From Marifrigoribacter sp965178585 (lineage in GTDB: Bacteria; Bacteroidota; Bacteroidia; Flavobacteriales; Flavobacteriaceae): DNA of 64,000 nt. Positions 24,866 through 33,128 of the stretch are shown here, piece by piece; within the stretch, counting starts at the first letter, position 1, and every line of letters starts with the position of its first letter. The position numbers and the translations under genes are program-made. The notes under the pieces were generated by a model, which was given only the letters and a program-made list of their open reading frames with translations, made no database searches and was not told the origin of the DNA. The DNA is taken from positions 1,736,001 to 1,800,000 of the forward strand of contig OZ238267.1 in assembly GCA_965178585.1 (NCBI GenBank), read 5' to 3'.

Positions 24866-24898
24866 AAAACCACATCTTAATGTTATAAGATGCGGTTT
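24866..24898. terminator. Terminator hairpin, copy 2
   Basis: AAACCACATCTTA (24867-24879) pairs with TAAGATGCGGTTT (24886-24898), again with one mismatch, around a 6-nt loop. On the minus strand a T-rich tail follows, so it terminates the small gene at 24965-25345. The arms are almost the same as those of copy 1. Confidence 0.8.
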
Positions 24899-24964
24899 AA
24901 TGTGCGGGGATAATTAATTGTCATAACCTCATAACAATTAATATTATAAAGAATGGTTAAATAA

Positions 24965-25345
24965 TTATAGCCACTCTAAAAAATAACTCATCATCTCTTC
25001 TTTTAAATCATAATGAAGTTTGATATAAGTTCGCATATCATCACGTAATGTATGTTGTTGACTTGAAAGTCGACCATCAATATTTTCATTATAATTCACT
25101 GCATGAATATTATTCATTTTTGCTTTACAACGATGCATCAATTTTGATATCGCATCTTTTTCAATCATGATTCTGTTTTGAAATACTTCTAAAGGCTTTA
25201 AAGCTTTTATTCCATGCTCTCTAGATGCTATTTCTTCTAGTTTTTCTTGAAACGTATCCATTTCGTTAAAATGAAAACGTAATTCACGCTTCCAAGTTTC
25301 TAAATTGAACTTTAAATCACTTAAATATAATACTTTAGACTCCAT
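24965..25345 (-). CDS. Small helical protein of unknown function, downstream of the EF-G-like gene
   Basis: A 126-aa cytoplasmic protein predicted to be almost fully alpha-helical, rich in charged residues and with heptad-like spacing (EKLEEIASREHG, MIEKDAISKLMHR). There is no signal peptide or recognisable motif. It starts 20 nt after the EF-G2-like gene on the same strand and is followed by a terminator, so the two form an operon. A role connected with the ribosome or with stress survival would fit that context, but this is inference. Confidence 0.72.
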   Translation of the reverse strand: MESKVLYLSDLKFNLETWKRELRFHFNEMDTFQEKLEEIASREHGIKALKPLEVFQNRIMIEKDAISKLMHRCKAKMNNIHAVNYNENIDGRLSSQQHTLRDDMRTYIKLHYDLKEEMMSYFLEWL

Positions 25346-25365
25346 ATTGTTTTACTTTTTTATTG

Positions 25366-27474
25366 TTAATTTTCTTCTTGTACTAATCCTTTTTGAATAT
25401 TTGCAGGAACTGGCTCAAACGATGAGAATTCAGATTTAAACGTTGCTCTACCTTGTGTTAATGAACGTAAATCTGTTGAAAATCCGTATAATTCAGATAG
25501 TGGTGTATGACATTTTAAAACTTGATAACGTTCATTACTTTCAAAACTTAAGATTATAGACCTTCTAGATTGTAAATCAGTCATTACATTACCTACCATT
25601 TCTTCTGGAACTCTAACGGTTAATTCCTGTATCGGTTCTAGCAATTTAGGTTTACTATTTAAAAATGCTTCTTTAAAAGCGTGAGCTCCAGCTATTTTAA
25701 ATGAAATATCATTAGAATCTACTGCGTGCATTTTTCCATCATAAACCATTACACGTACATCACGTACATAAGAATTGGTCAATGGGCCACTTTCCATCAC
25801 TTCTAAAACTCCTTTCATTACTGAAGGTAAGTATCGTAAATCAATAACACCACCCACAATGCAATTATAAAAAATAAGCTTTCCTCCCCAAGGAAGTTCA
25901 ACTTCTTCTTTTCCTCTAATATTAAAACCTTCTGGCTCTGCCATTCCTTCATGCCAAGGTTCAATCTTCATATGCACCTGTGCAAATTGCCCAGAACCAC
26001 CCGATTGCTTTTTATGACGGTAACTAGCAGAAGTTGATCGTTGTATAGTTTCTCTATAAGTTATTTTAGGTTGTGAAAATTCAGCCTCTATACCATAGAT
26101 GTTTTTTAATGCCCAATTAATAGTTACCAAGTGTAATTCTCCTTGACATCCTAAAAGCATTTGTTTTTGCTCTTTAGAATACCCTACCACTACAGTAGGA
26201 TCCTGAAGATGAATTTTTTTAAGTGCATCACTTAATTTCTCTTCATCATTTTTATCGACAGCAGTAACTACTTTTTCAATTCTTGGCATTGGATACTGTA
26301 TAGGCTTAATCGTTATTGGATTTCCTATTTGATGAAGTGTATCATTGGTTTCTGTAAACTTAAGTTTTAAAGTAGCACCAATATCTCCTACTGTTAATTT
26401 AGTAACCGCTTCTCTATTTTTACCGTCCATGATATATAGCTGATTCAAAATCTCTATTTTATCATTTCTAGAATTTTCTAATTTATCATTGACATTAACC
26501 TCTCCAGATTTTACTTTAAAGAACGTTAATTGACCTAAGTTAGGTTGCAAAACTGTTTTAAATACAAATAATGAGGTAGGAGCATCTGCTTTTCGTATAA
26601 CATTATCTCCTTCTATACTTTGTTCAGGTTTTAAATCGGCTGCAGCTGGAGCTACATTATCAATAAAGCCCATCAATCTTCCACTACCCATATCGTTTAA
26701 AGCTGAAACACAGAATACTGGGAAAAGTTCGTGGTTTAACATTCCTATTTTAATACCTTGACGTAATTCATCTTCATTTAAAGTGCCTTTTTCAAAGAAG
26801 AGTTCCATTAATTCTTCATCGTTTTCAGCGGCTTTTTCTACTAGTTCATTATGGAGTCTATCTGCTAATTTTCTATAATTTCCTCCAATCTCTAACTTCT
26901 CTGGTTTCCCTCCTTCAGGTCCAAATTTATAAACCTTCATTTTTAATACATCCAAAATACATTGAGCTCCATCTATTTTTAATGGATATTGAATTTGAAT
27001 GGCATTATTACCTACTAATTCCTTAATACTTTTAAAGCTTTCATCAAAATCACAAGATGGGTGATCAATTTGATTAACTACAAACAAAGTTGGTTTTTGA
27101 TACTTATCGATATAATTCCAAATTATTTCGGTACCTACTTCTACTCCATGTTGTCCATTAATTACATTTACAATACTATCCGCAACACGTATAGAAGAAA
27201 TAATTTCTCCAATGAAATCATCTAATCCAGGAGTGTCCAGAATGTTTATTTTATAATTTCGCCACTCTGTATGAAGTGGCGTCGCGAAGACCGAAGTCTC
27301 TCTTTCTTGTTCTATTTCGTGGTAATCAGCTACTGTGTTTTTTTGTTCTACTGTACCACGTCTTTTGAGGAGTCCAGCTTCAAAAAGCATCGTCTCAGCT
27401 AATGTGGTTTTACCACTATTATGAGCTCCAACGAAAGCTACATTTTTAATGTGTTTGTCATCGTATATTTTCAT
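25366..27474 (-). CDS. Elongation factor G paralogue (EF-G2 type) lacking the catalytic histidine
   Basis: A 702-aa five-domain EF-G-like protein. G1 is GAHNSGKTT (16-24), G3 is DTPGLDDF (80-87), G4 is NQID and G5 lies around SALN. In true EF-G and EF-Tu, G3 is DTPGHVDF, and the His activates water for GTP hydrolysis; here it is Leu84. Switch I is also altered (ETSV instead of GITI). Domains II-V follow the EF-G order, including the domain IV segment KKQSGGSGQFAQV. A Bacteroides EF-G paralogue without GTPase activity is known to support translation during starvation, and this protein resembles that class. It should act on ribosomes in the cytoplasm. A small helical protein gene follows in the operon. 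Confidence 0.9.
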   Translation of the reverse strand: MKIYDDKHIKNVAFVGAHNSGKTTLAETMLFEAGLLKRRGTVEQKNTVADYHEIEQERETSVFATPLHTEWRNYKINILDTPGLDDFIGEIISSIRVADSIVNVINGQHGVEVGTEIIWNYIDKYQKPTLFVVNQIDHPSCDFDESFKSIKELVGNNAIQIQYPLKIDGAQCILDVLKMKVYKFGPEGGKPEKLEIGGNYRKLADRLHNELVEKAAENDEELMELFFEKGTLNEDELRQGIKIGMLNHELFPVFCVSALNDMGSGRLMGFIDNVAPAAADLKPEQSIEGDNVIRKADAPTSLFVFKTVLQPNLGQLTFFKVKSGEVNVNDKLENSRNDKIEILNQLYIMDGKNREAVTKLTVGDIGATLKLKFTETNDTLHQIGNPITIKPIQYPMPRIEKVVTAVDKNDEEKLSDALKKIHLQDPTVVVGYSKEQKQMLLGCQGELHLVTINWALKNIYGIEAEFSQPKITYRETIQRSTSASYRHKKQSGGSGQFAQVHMKIEPWHEGMAEPEGFNIRGKEEVELPWGGKLIFYNCIVGGVIDLRYLPSVMKGVLEVMESGPLTNSYVRDVRVMVYDGKMHAVDSNDISFKIAGAHAFKEAFLNSKPKLLEPIQELTVRVPEEMVGNVMTDLQSRRSIILSFESNERYQVLKCHTPLSELYGFSTDLRSLTQGRATFKSEFSSFEPVPANIQKGLVQEEN

Positions 27475-27615
27475 AATTCTTAGATTTAATTTGAAGGAAT
27501 AAAGCTAAACAATCATCATTATATAAAATATGATGAATGTTAGTTTTCGAAATTAATTTTGATTTGAGGAATCAATTAGAGCGAAATGCTTTTTCTTCAA
27601 TCTAAAAGTAATAAA

Positions 27616-28839
27616 TTATTTTGTAAAACGGTAATATCCAGTCTTTAAATATGCTCCTTCTTTAAAACTAATTGGGTGATCCACATCATGTTGGGTTTTA
27701 TTTCGAAGGAAATAAGGACGTGGTTGGTGATCTAATACTTCTTTATTTATGTGAAAGAATTGATCAGCTACTATTCTAGAAGAACAAGAAGCAAGCGCCA
27801 ACATCCCTCCTATAGCTGTTAATTGAACACCTAATTCTGCCAATTGTTTGTATTTTTTTTTGGCGATTTCTATTTCATTTTTACTTTTTGCAAATGAAGG
27901 AGGGTCAATAACAACCACATCAAAAGTTTTCTTTTCTAAAATTAATTTTTTAAGAATTTCAAATGCATCACCAGCAATAGTTTTATGCTTCCCTGAAAAA
28001 GGATTCAGTTTACCATTTTCAACAGCTAATGCTAAAGCTTGTTTACTTATATCAACACTAGTAACTTCTTTTGCCTGATTGGCTAAAGCATGTACAGAAA
28101 AACCACCTGCATAAGAAAACACATCTAAAACCGTTTTATTTTTTGAAAGTTCACCAACCTTTTTTCGATTATTACGATGATCTAAAAAATAACCTGTTTT
28201 ATGCCCCTTAATAACATTAGCAGAAAAATTAACCCCATGTTCTACAAAAGGTATTACTTCATTATCTAAATCCCCGTAAATAACCAGCCCTTCAGATAGA
28301 CCATAATTGTCTTTTAATTGCTGAAGTGACCTACTCAACCTCAAAACCACAGTTTCTACTTTACTTACTTCAATTAAACGCTTTACAATAACATCTAAAT
28401 ATGGATACCATATAGCTGTATAAAGCTTAATGACTAATACTTGATTATAAACATCTGCTATTAGCCCAGGGAAACCATCATTTTCGCCAAAAATAAATCG
28501 GTAACTATTGGTATTTGTTTCTAATAATGGAGCTCTTAATGCAAATGCCTTATTAATTTTATCTGAAAAGAATTTAGCATCCAAAGTTGCTCCTCCAAGA
28601 TGGTGAAGCATTTTTATACGTATGGGAGAGTTAGGATCGAAAAGACCAACACCTATCACTTTGTTTTTTGTGTGACTAAAAATAATAGCAATATCTCCAG
28701 AACTACCTTCTTTATTTATTTTCTCAATACTATCTGAAAAAACCCATGGATGACCACTTCTAACACTCCGTTCACCAACAGCTGTAAGTTTAATTGCTAA
28801 TCTGTTAGGTTCTATATTGGGAAGTTGAACGATATCAAT
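27616..28839 (-). CDS. RlmI-like class I rRNA methyltransferase with PUA domain
   Basis: About 407 aa if translation starts at the ATT 28839. An N-terminal PUA-like domain (RLAIKL..., GHPWVFSDSI) occupies residues about 10-80, then an EEHEC-like region, then a Rossmann methyltransferase with SAM motif I VLDVFSYAGGFSVHA and motif IV VVIDPPSFAKSK. It methylates a cytosine of 23S rRNA in the RlmI family. The first conventional start in frame is a GTG at 28659, but that would remove the PUA domain, which is clearly encoded upstream. Between the in-frame stop at about 28845 and that GTG there is no ATG, GTG or TTG, only ATT 28839 overlapping the TGA of the E1 gene, suggesting coupled initiation. 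The start is therefore uncertain. Confidence 0.85.
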   Translation of the reverse strand: MDIVQLPNIEPNRLAIKLTAVGERSVRSGHPWVFSDSIEKINKEGSSGDIAIIFSHTKNKVIGVGLFDPNSPIRIKMLHHLGGATLDAKFFSDKINKAFALRAPLLETNTNSYRFIFGENDGFPGLIADVYNQVLVIKLYTAIWYPYLDVIVKRLIEVSKVETVVLRLSRSLQQLKDNYGLSEGLVIYGDLDNEVIPFVEHGVNFSANVIKGHKTGYFLDHRNNRKKVGELSKNKTVLDVFSYAGGFSVHALANQAKEVTSVDISKQALALAVENGKLNPFSGKHKTIAGDAFEILKKLILEKKTFDVVVIDPPSFAKSKNEIEIAKKKYKQLAELGVQLTAIGGMLALASCSSRIVADQFFHINKEVLDHQPRPYFLRNKTQHDVDHPISFKEGAYLKTGYYRFTK

Positions 28840-30841
28840 AGGATATTAAATTTAATAATTCGTCTTTAAAAGTATTCTTTGGTAAGTAGTTAGCTTCTAA
28901 GTTTGCAGCAAAAGGTATTGGTGTGTCTAAACTAGCTACACGCTTTACAGGAGCATCTAATTGTTCAAAACAATTTTCCATTATCATTGCAGATATATCT
29001 GAAGCAATCCCTCCAAACATTGAATCTTCTTGCAAAATAATCACTTTTCCTGTTTTAATAGTTGAATTATAAATAGCTTCAGTATCTAATGGTGATAAAG
29101 TTCTTAAATCCAATAAATCTGCTGAAATATCGGGTAAATCCTTTAAAGTATCTAATGCCCAATGAACTCCAGCTCCATAAGTGATAATAGTAATATCGTT
29201 TCCTTCTTTTAAAAGTGAAGCTTTTCCTAATGGTAAGGTGTAATAATCGGTAGGTACTTCTTGTCTGATACTACGATATAAAGCTTTATGTTCAAAAAAT
29301 AAGACCGGATTTGGATCTTCTATAGAAGTTGTTAATAAACCTTTTGCATCATAAGGAAATGCTGGATAAACCACTTTTAATCCAGGTGTATGCGTAAACC
29401 AGGCTTCATTAGTCTGACTATGAAAGGGTCCTGCACCAACACCAGCACCACAAGGCATACGAATTACTACATCTGCTTTTTGATTCCAACGATAAAAAGA
29501 TTTCGCAAGTAAATTAACAATTGGGTTAAATCCAGAGGTAGCAAAATCTGAAAACTGCATTTCCATCATTGTTTTATAACCATTAATAGAAAGACCCATA
29601 GCTGCAGATACAATAGCAGATTCACAAATAGGAGTATTGCGCACTCGCTCTTTACCGAATTCTTCTAAAAACCCATCGGTAATCTTAAAAACACCACCAT
29701 ATTCTGCAATATCTTGGCCCATTAAAACTAAATTTTCATGGCGCTGCATACTTTGTTTTAACCCTTCAGATATTGCATCAATCAATCTTAGGTTTTCACG
29801 TTTATCATTTTCTTTAACTTCTTTGTAATGAAATGGTTGAAATACATCACCTAACTCTTCACTAACAGATGATTCGATTTCTGATTCTGCAAAAGCAATC
29901 TCCAAACCATCATGAATTTCCTTCATAATTCCTTGCTTGTAAGCAACTTCAATTTCTTCAGTTAGAATGTTTTCGTTTCTAAGGAAAGCTGTATAATTTT
30001 CTAAAGGATCTTTTAAATCCCAAGATTGCAATAATTCTTTTGGCACATACTTAGTACCACTAGCCTCTTCATGTCCACGTATTCTAAAAGTTTTAAACTC
30101 TAACATTATTGGGCGAGGATTAACTCGAACATCTGCAACTATTTCTTGCAGTTTGGTATATACTTCCAAAATATTATTCCCATCAATAATATGAGACTCC
30201 ATACCATAGCCGTGAGCACGATCGGATAAATTTTCACAATTAAATTGCTGTTCACTAGGTGTAGAAAGCCCATACCCATTGTTTTCTATACAAAACAAAA
30301 CAGGTAGTTGCCAAACTGATGCTACATTTAATGCTTCATGAATATCTCCTTCACTAGTTCCACCATCTCCTGTAAAAACAGCACAAACTTTATTATTATT
30401 TTTTAATTTATTACCTAAAGCAATACCATCCGCAACTCCAAATTGTGGCCCCAAATGGGATATCATTCCCACAATATTATATTCCTGTGTTCCAAAATGA
30501 AAGCTACGATCTCTTCCCTTTGTAAAACCACTAGCTTTACCCTGCCATTGAGAAAATAATCTATCTAAAGGTATATTTCGACCAGTAAAAACACCCAAAT
30601 TTCGATGCATTGGCATAATATACTCGTTATGGTCCAAAACAGCAGTTAAACCTACTGAAATAGCTTCTTGACCAATACCACTAAACCATTTAGAAATTTT
30701 TCCTTGACGCAACAAAATCAACATTTTTTCCTCAATCATCCGAGGTTTTAGCATTGATTTATAAAGCATTAGTAAGGTCTTATCATCTAACTTACTACGA
30801 TCGTATTCAAAATGTATATTCGTTACCGTATCAGAATTCAT
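28835..30841 (-). CDS. Fused alpha/beta E1 component of a 2-oxoacid dehydrogenase
   Basis: A 668-aa fusion: the alpha half (residues 1-330) has the thiamine diphosphate motif GDGGTSEGD (from 158) ending in ENN (187-188), and the beta half (about 340-668) has the EYGGVFKITDGF and RVRNTPICESAIVSAAMG signatures. It decarboxylates a 2-oxoacid (branched-chain type is most common for this fusion in Bacteroidota, though pyruvate is possible) and passes the acyl group to a lipoyl E2. No E2 or E3 gene is nearby. ATG 30841 is chosen because a TATTTTTG promoter box lies between it and the longer start at 30880. The stop overlaps the start of the RlmI-like gene. Confidence 0.9.
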   Translation of the reverse strand: MNSDTVTNIHFEYDRSKLDDKTLLMLYKSMLKPRMIEEKMLILLRQGKISKWFSGIGQEAISVGLTAVLDHNEYIMPMHRNLGVFTGRNIPLDRLFSQWQGKASGFTKGRDRSFHFGTQEYNIVGMISHLGPQFGVADGIALGNKLKNNNKVCAVFTGDGGTSEGDIHEALNVASVWQLPVLFCIENNGYGLSTPSEQQFNCENLSDRAHGYGMESHIIDGNNILEVYTKLQEIVADVRVNPRPIMLEFKTFRIRGHEEASGTKYVPKELLQSWDLKDPLENYTAFLRNENILTEEIEVAYKQGIMKEIHDGLEIAFAESEIESSVSEELGDVFQPFHYKEVKENDKRENLRLIDAISEGLKQSMQRHENLVLMGQDIAEYGGVFKITDGFLEEFGKERVRNTPICESAIVSAAMGLSINGYKTMMEMQFSDFATSGFNPIVNLLAKSFYRWNQKADVVIRMPCGAGVGAGPFHSQTNEAWFTHTPGLKVVYPAFPYDAKGLLTTSIEDPNPVLFFEHKALYRSIRQEVPTDYYTLPLGKASLLKEGNDITIITYGAGVHWALDTLKDLPDISADLLDLRTLSPLDTEAIYNSTIKTGKVIILQEDSMFGGIASDISAMIMENCFEQLDAPVKRVASLDTPIPFAANLEANYLPKNTFKDELLNLISY

Positions 30842-30859
30842 CTTTATTTTTTTACAATT

Positions 30860-30867
30860 CAAAAATA
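30860..30867 (-). promoter_or_regulatory. Putative -7 promoter box (TATTTTTG) for the E1 gene
   Basis: A perfect TAnnTTTG match on the minus strand, 18 nt upstream of ATG 30841. It excludes the longer start at 30880. Confidence 0.45.
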
Positions 30868-30934
30868 GAAAAAAACCCAATGTAACTCTATATTTCTTTT
30901 ATTTTTTATCATTTCTATTCTTAGGGTAAATTGG

Positions 30935-30942
30935 TATATTTG
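30935..30942 (+). promoter_or_regulatory. Putative -7 promoter box (TATATTTG) for the dioxygenase operon
   Basis: A perfect TAnnTTTG match 20 nt upstream of ATG 30963, head of a four-gene operon and divergent from the E1 promoter. Confidence 0.45.
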
Positions 30943-30962
30943 CGATACTAAAATTTACAGCA

Positions 30963-31907
30963 ATGACAAATATACCCAGTGTTGATTTAGCCGATTTTCT
31001 TTCAGGAGACCCTATTCGAAAAGAAAAATTTGTTCAAGAAATTGGAACAGCATATTCTGAAATTGGTTTTGCTTCAGTTAAAAATCATTTTTTAAGTGAT
31101 GAATTAATGGATCAGCTTTATAGTGAAGTGAAAGATTTTTTTGCACTTCCTGAAGAAGTTAAAAAGAATTATGAAATTGAAGGCCTAGGCGGGCAACGTG
31201 GCTATATATCATTTGGTAAAGAACACGCAAAAGGGAAAAAAGAAGGAGACTTAAAAGAGTTTTGGCATTTTGGTCAAGAACCAACTGAAGATGCTAACCT
31301 AATTGAAAAATATCCAGAGAACGTTATAGTAAACGAGCAACCTACCTATAATGAAGTAGGACAAGAAGCATATCGATTGCTTGAAAAAACCGGAATTTAT
31401 GTTTTACGTGCTTTATCATTATATATAGGTCTTGATGAGTTTTATTACGATAAGTGGGTTGCAAACGGAAATAGTATTTTACGCCCAATACACTACCCTC
31501 CTATTATAGATGAACCTAAAGGAGCAGTAAGAGCTGGTGCACATGGAGATATCAACTTGATTACTTTATTGATGGGAGCTTCTGCTGGCGGATTACAAGT
31601 ACTTAGGAAAGATGGAGTATGGATTGAAGCAAAACCAGAAGAAGGTAATTTAGTAATAAATGTTGGTGATATGTTGGAAAGACATACCAATAACAAATTA
31701 CGCTCAACCATACACCGAGTAGTAAATCCTCCAAAAGAAGAATGGGGAAATCCACGTTACTCTATTCCATTTTTTATGCATCCACGTAGCGAAATGAAAC
31801 TGAATTGCCTAGAAGAATGTGTTGATAATGAGCATCCAAAAGCTTTTGATGATATTACTGCAGGTGAATTTTTAAATCAGCGTTTACGTGAAATTGGGTT
31901 AATGTAA
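30963..31907 (+). CDS. Isopenicillin N synthase-family Fe(II)/2-oxoglutarate dioxygenase
   Basis: A 314-aa cytoplasmic enzyme with the N-terminal DIOX_N region (IPSVDLADFL, RGYISFGKEHAKG) and the double-stranded beta-helix core. The iron triad is His194-x-Asp196 and His251, and the 2-oxoglutarate-binding RxS is Arg265-Tyr-Ser267. It should hydroxylate or oxidise an unidentified small molecule. It is the first gene of an operon with a SUI1 factor (1-nt overlap TAATG), a nucleoside phosphorylase and a PBP-like protein. The phosphorylase neighbour makes a nucleoside- or base-related substrate imaginable, but there is no direct evidence. Confidence 0.88.
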   Translation: MTNIPSVDLADFLSGDPIRKEKFVQEIGTAYSEIGFASVKNHFLSDELMDQLYSEVKDFFALPEEVKKNYEIEGLGGQRGYISFGKEHAKGKKEGDLKEFWHFGQEPTEDANLIEKYPENVIVNEQPTYNEVGQEAYRLLEKTGIYVLRALSLYIGLDEFYYDKWVANGNSILRPIHYPPIIDEPKGAVRAGAHGDINLITLLMGASAGGLQVLRKDGVWIEAKPEEGNLVINVGDMLERHTNNKLRSTIHRVVNPPKEEWGNPRYSIPFFMHPRSEMKLNCLEECVDNEHPKAFDDITAGEFLNQRLREIGLM

Positions 31908-32233
31908 TGGACTTACAAGATCAACTAAAAAACTTATTTCCAGATCATCAACCTTCTGAAGAATCAAAAGCAGAGAAAGAATCTCCTATTTGGCTTCAGG
32001 ATGATCCCATGATTTGTAAATACGAAAAACGAAAAGGAAAGCCTACTACCATAATTGAAGGCTATACTGGTGCTGACTCAGATTTTAAACAATTAGCAAA
32101 AGAAATTAAAAAACTATTAAGTGTAGGTGGTAGTTTTAAAAACGAACAAATTATTATTCAAGGAGATTATCGTGATAAAATCATGGCTTTCTTAAAAGAT
32201 AAAGGGTTTAAAGTTAAAAGAGTCGGAGGATAA
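31907..32233 (+). CDS. SUI1/eIF1-like translation factor (YciH type)
   Basis: A 108-aa protein. The C-terminal 75 residues form the SUI1 fold: KYEKRKGKPTTIIEGY, LAKEIKKLLSVGGSFKN and the final IIIQGDYRDKIMAFLKDKGF, all characteristic. The N-terminal 30 residues are charged and probably disordered. Bacterial homologues (YciH) bind the small ribosomal subunit and influence start-site selection or stress translation. The start codon overlaps the stop of the dioxygenase gene by one nucleotide, so translation is coupled. Confidence 0.9.
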   Translation: MDLQDQLKNLFPDHQPSEESKAEKESPIWLQDDPMICKYEKRKGKPTTIIEGYTGADSDFKQLAKEIKKLLSVGGSFKNEQIIIQGDYRDKIMAFLKDKGFKVKRVGG

Positions 32234-32247
32234 ATAAATAACTCCAT

Positions 32248-32253
32248 AGGAGG
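32248..32253 (+). promoter_or_regulatory. Strong Shine-Dalgarno sequence (AGGAGG)
   Basis: A full AGGAGG stands 5 nt before ATG 32259. This is unusual for a Bacteroidota gene, where such sites are rare. A preceding CTCC (32242-32245) can pair with GGAG and could partly hide it. Confidence 0.6.
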
Positions 32254-32258
32254 AAATT

Positions 32259-33128
32259 ATGAGAATAAAAGAATCAGAATTAATTCTAAACCCAGATGGT
32301 AGCGTATACCATTTAAATTTATTGCCAAAACATATAGCCGATACTGTATTATTTGTAGGTGATCAAGATCGAGTTGAAAAAATAACAAAATATTTTGATG
32401 AAGTAGAATTCTCAATTCAAAAAAGAGAATTTAAAACTCAAACGGGAACTTATAAAGGGAAACGAATTACTGTTATTTCAACAGGAATTGGACCTGATAA
32501 TATTGACATTGTATTAAATGAATTAGATGCCCTAGTCAATATAGATTTAGAAAACAGAACTATAAAAGAGCAAACTAAAAGCTTAAAAATTATACGTATT
32601 GGAACTTCTGGCTCTTTGCAATCAGATATTCCAGTAGATTCATTTGTGATTGGTACTCATGGACTTGATTTAAATGGTATGCTCCATTTTTATAAAATTG
32701 ATAGTATTTCTAATCCAAAACTGGAAAATGCATTTATCGAACATACCGATTGGAATTCAAATAAAGCAAGGCCAATTATTATTAACGGCAGCAAAGAATT
32801 AGAAACATTATTTTTTAGTGAAAAAACCTACAGAGGAATAACTGCTACTGCTGGAGGATTTTATGGCCCACAAGGAAGAGTTTTAAGATTAGCAATTAAA
32901 GACCCTTCATTGAATAATAAAATGGATTCTTTTAATTCTAATGGCATTAGAATTTCAAATTTAGAAATGGAAACTTCTGTAATTTATGGTTTATCTAAAT
33001 TATTAGGACATCAAGCATTGTCATTAAATGCTATTATTGCCAATAGAGCAAATGGCACTTTTAGTAAAGATCCAGGGCAAGTGGTAGAAAACTTAATAAA
33101 ATATACTCTTGACAAATTAGTAGAATGA
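32259..33128 (+). CDS. Nucleoside phosphorylase (uridine phosphorylase-like)
   Basis: A 289-aa PNP/UDP phosphorylase-family enzyme. FVGDQDRVEKI near residue 30 is the first phosphate-binding loop, VISTGIGPDNIDI and IRIGTSGSLQ follow, and NLEMETSVIYGL carries the Glu-Met-Glu that binds ribose. It cleaves a nucleoside with phosphate into base and ribose-1-phosphate; the uridine type is most likely from the motif spacing. It has an exceptional AGGAGG ribosome-binding site. The next gene overlaps by 4 nt. It works in cytoplasmic nucleoside salvage. Confidence 0.88.
   Translation: MRIKESELILNPDGSVYHLNLLPKHIADTVLFVGDQDRVEKITKYFDEVEFSIQKREFKTQTGTYKGKRITVISTGIGPDNIDIVLNELDALVNIDLENRTIKEQTKSLKIIRIGTSGSLQSDIPVDSFVIGTHGLDLNGMLHFYKIDSISNPKLENAFIEHTDWNSNKARPIIINGSKELETLFFSEKTYRGITATAGGFYGPQGRVLRLAIKDPSLNNKMDSFNSNGIRISNLEMETSVIYGLSKLLGHQALSLNAIIANRANGTFSKDPGQVVENLIKYTLDKLVE

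Noticed and set aside
30842..30880. Longer start for the fused E1 gene at 30880.
   Set aside because: A TATTTTTG promoter box at 30860-30867 falls within the extension.
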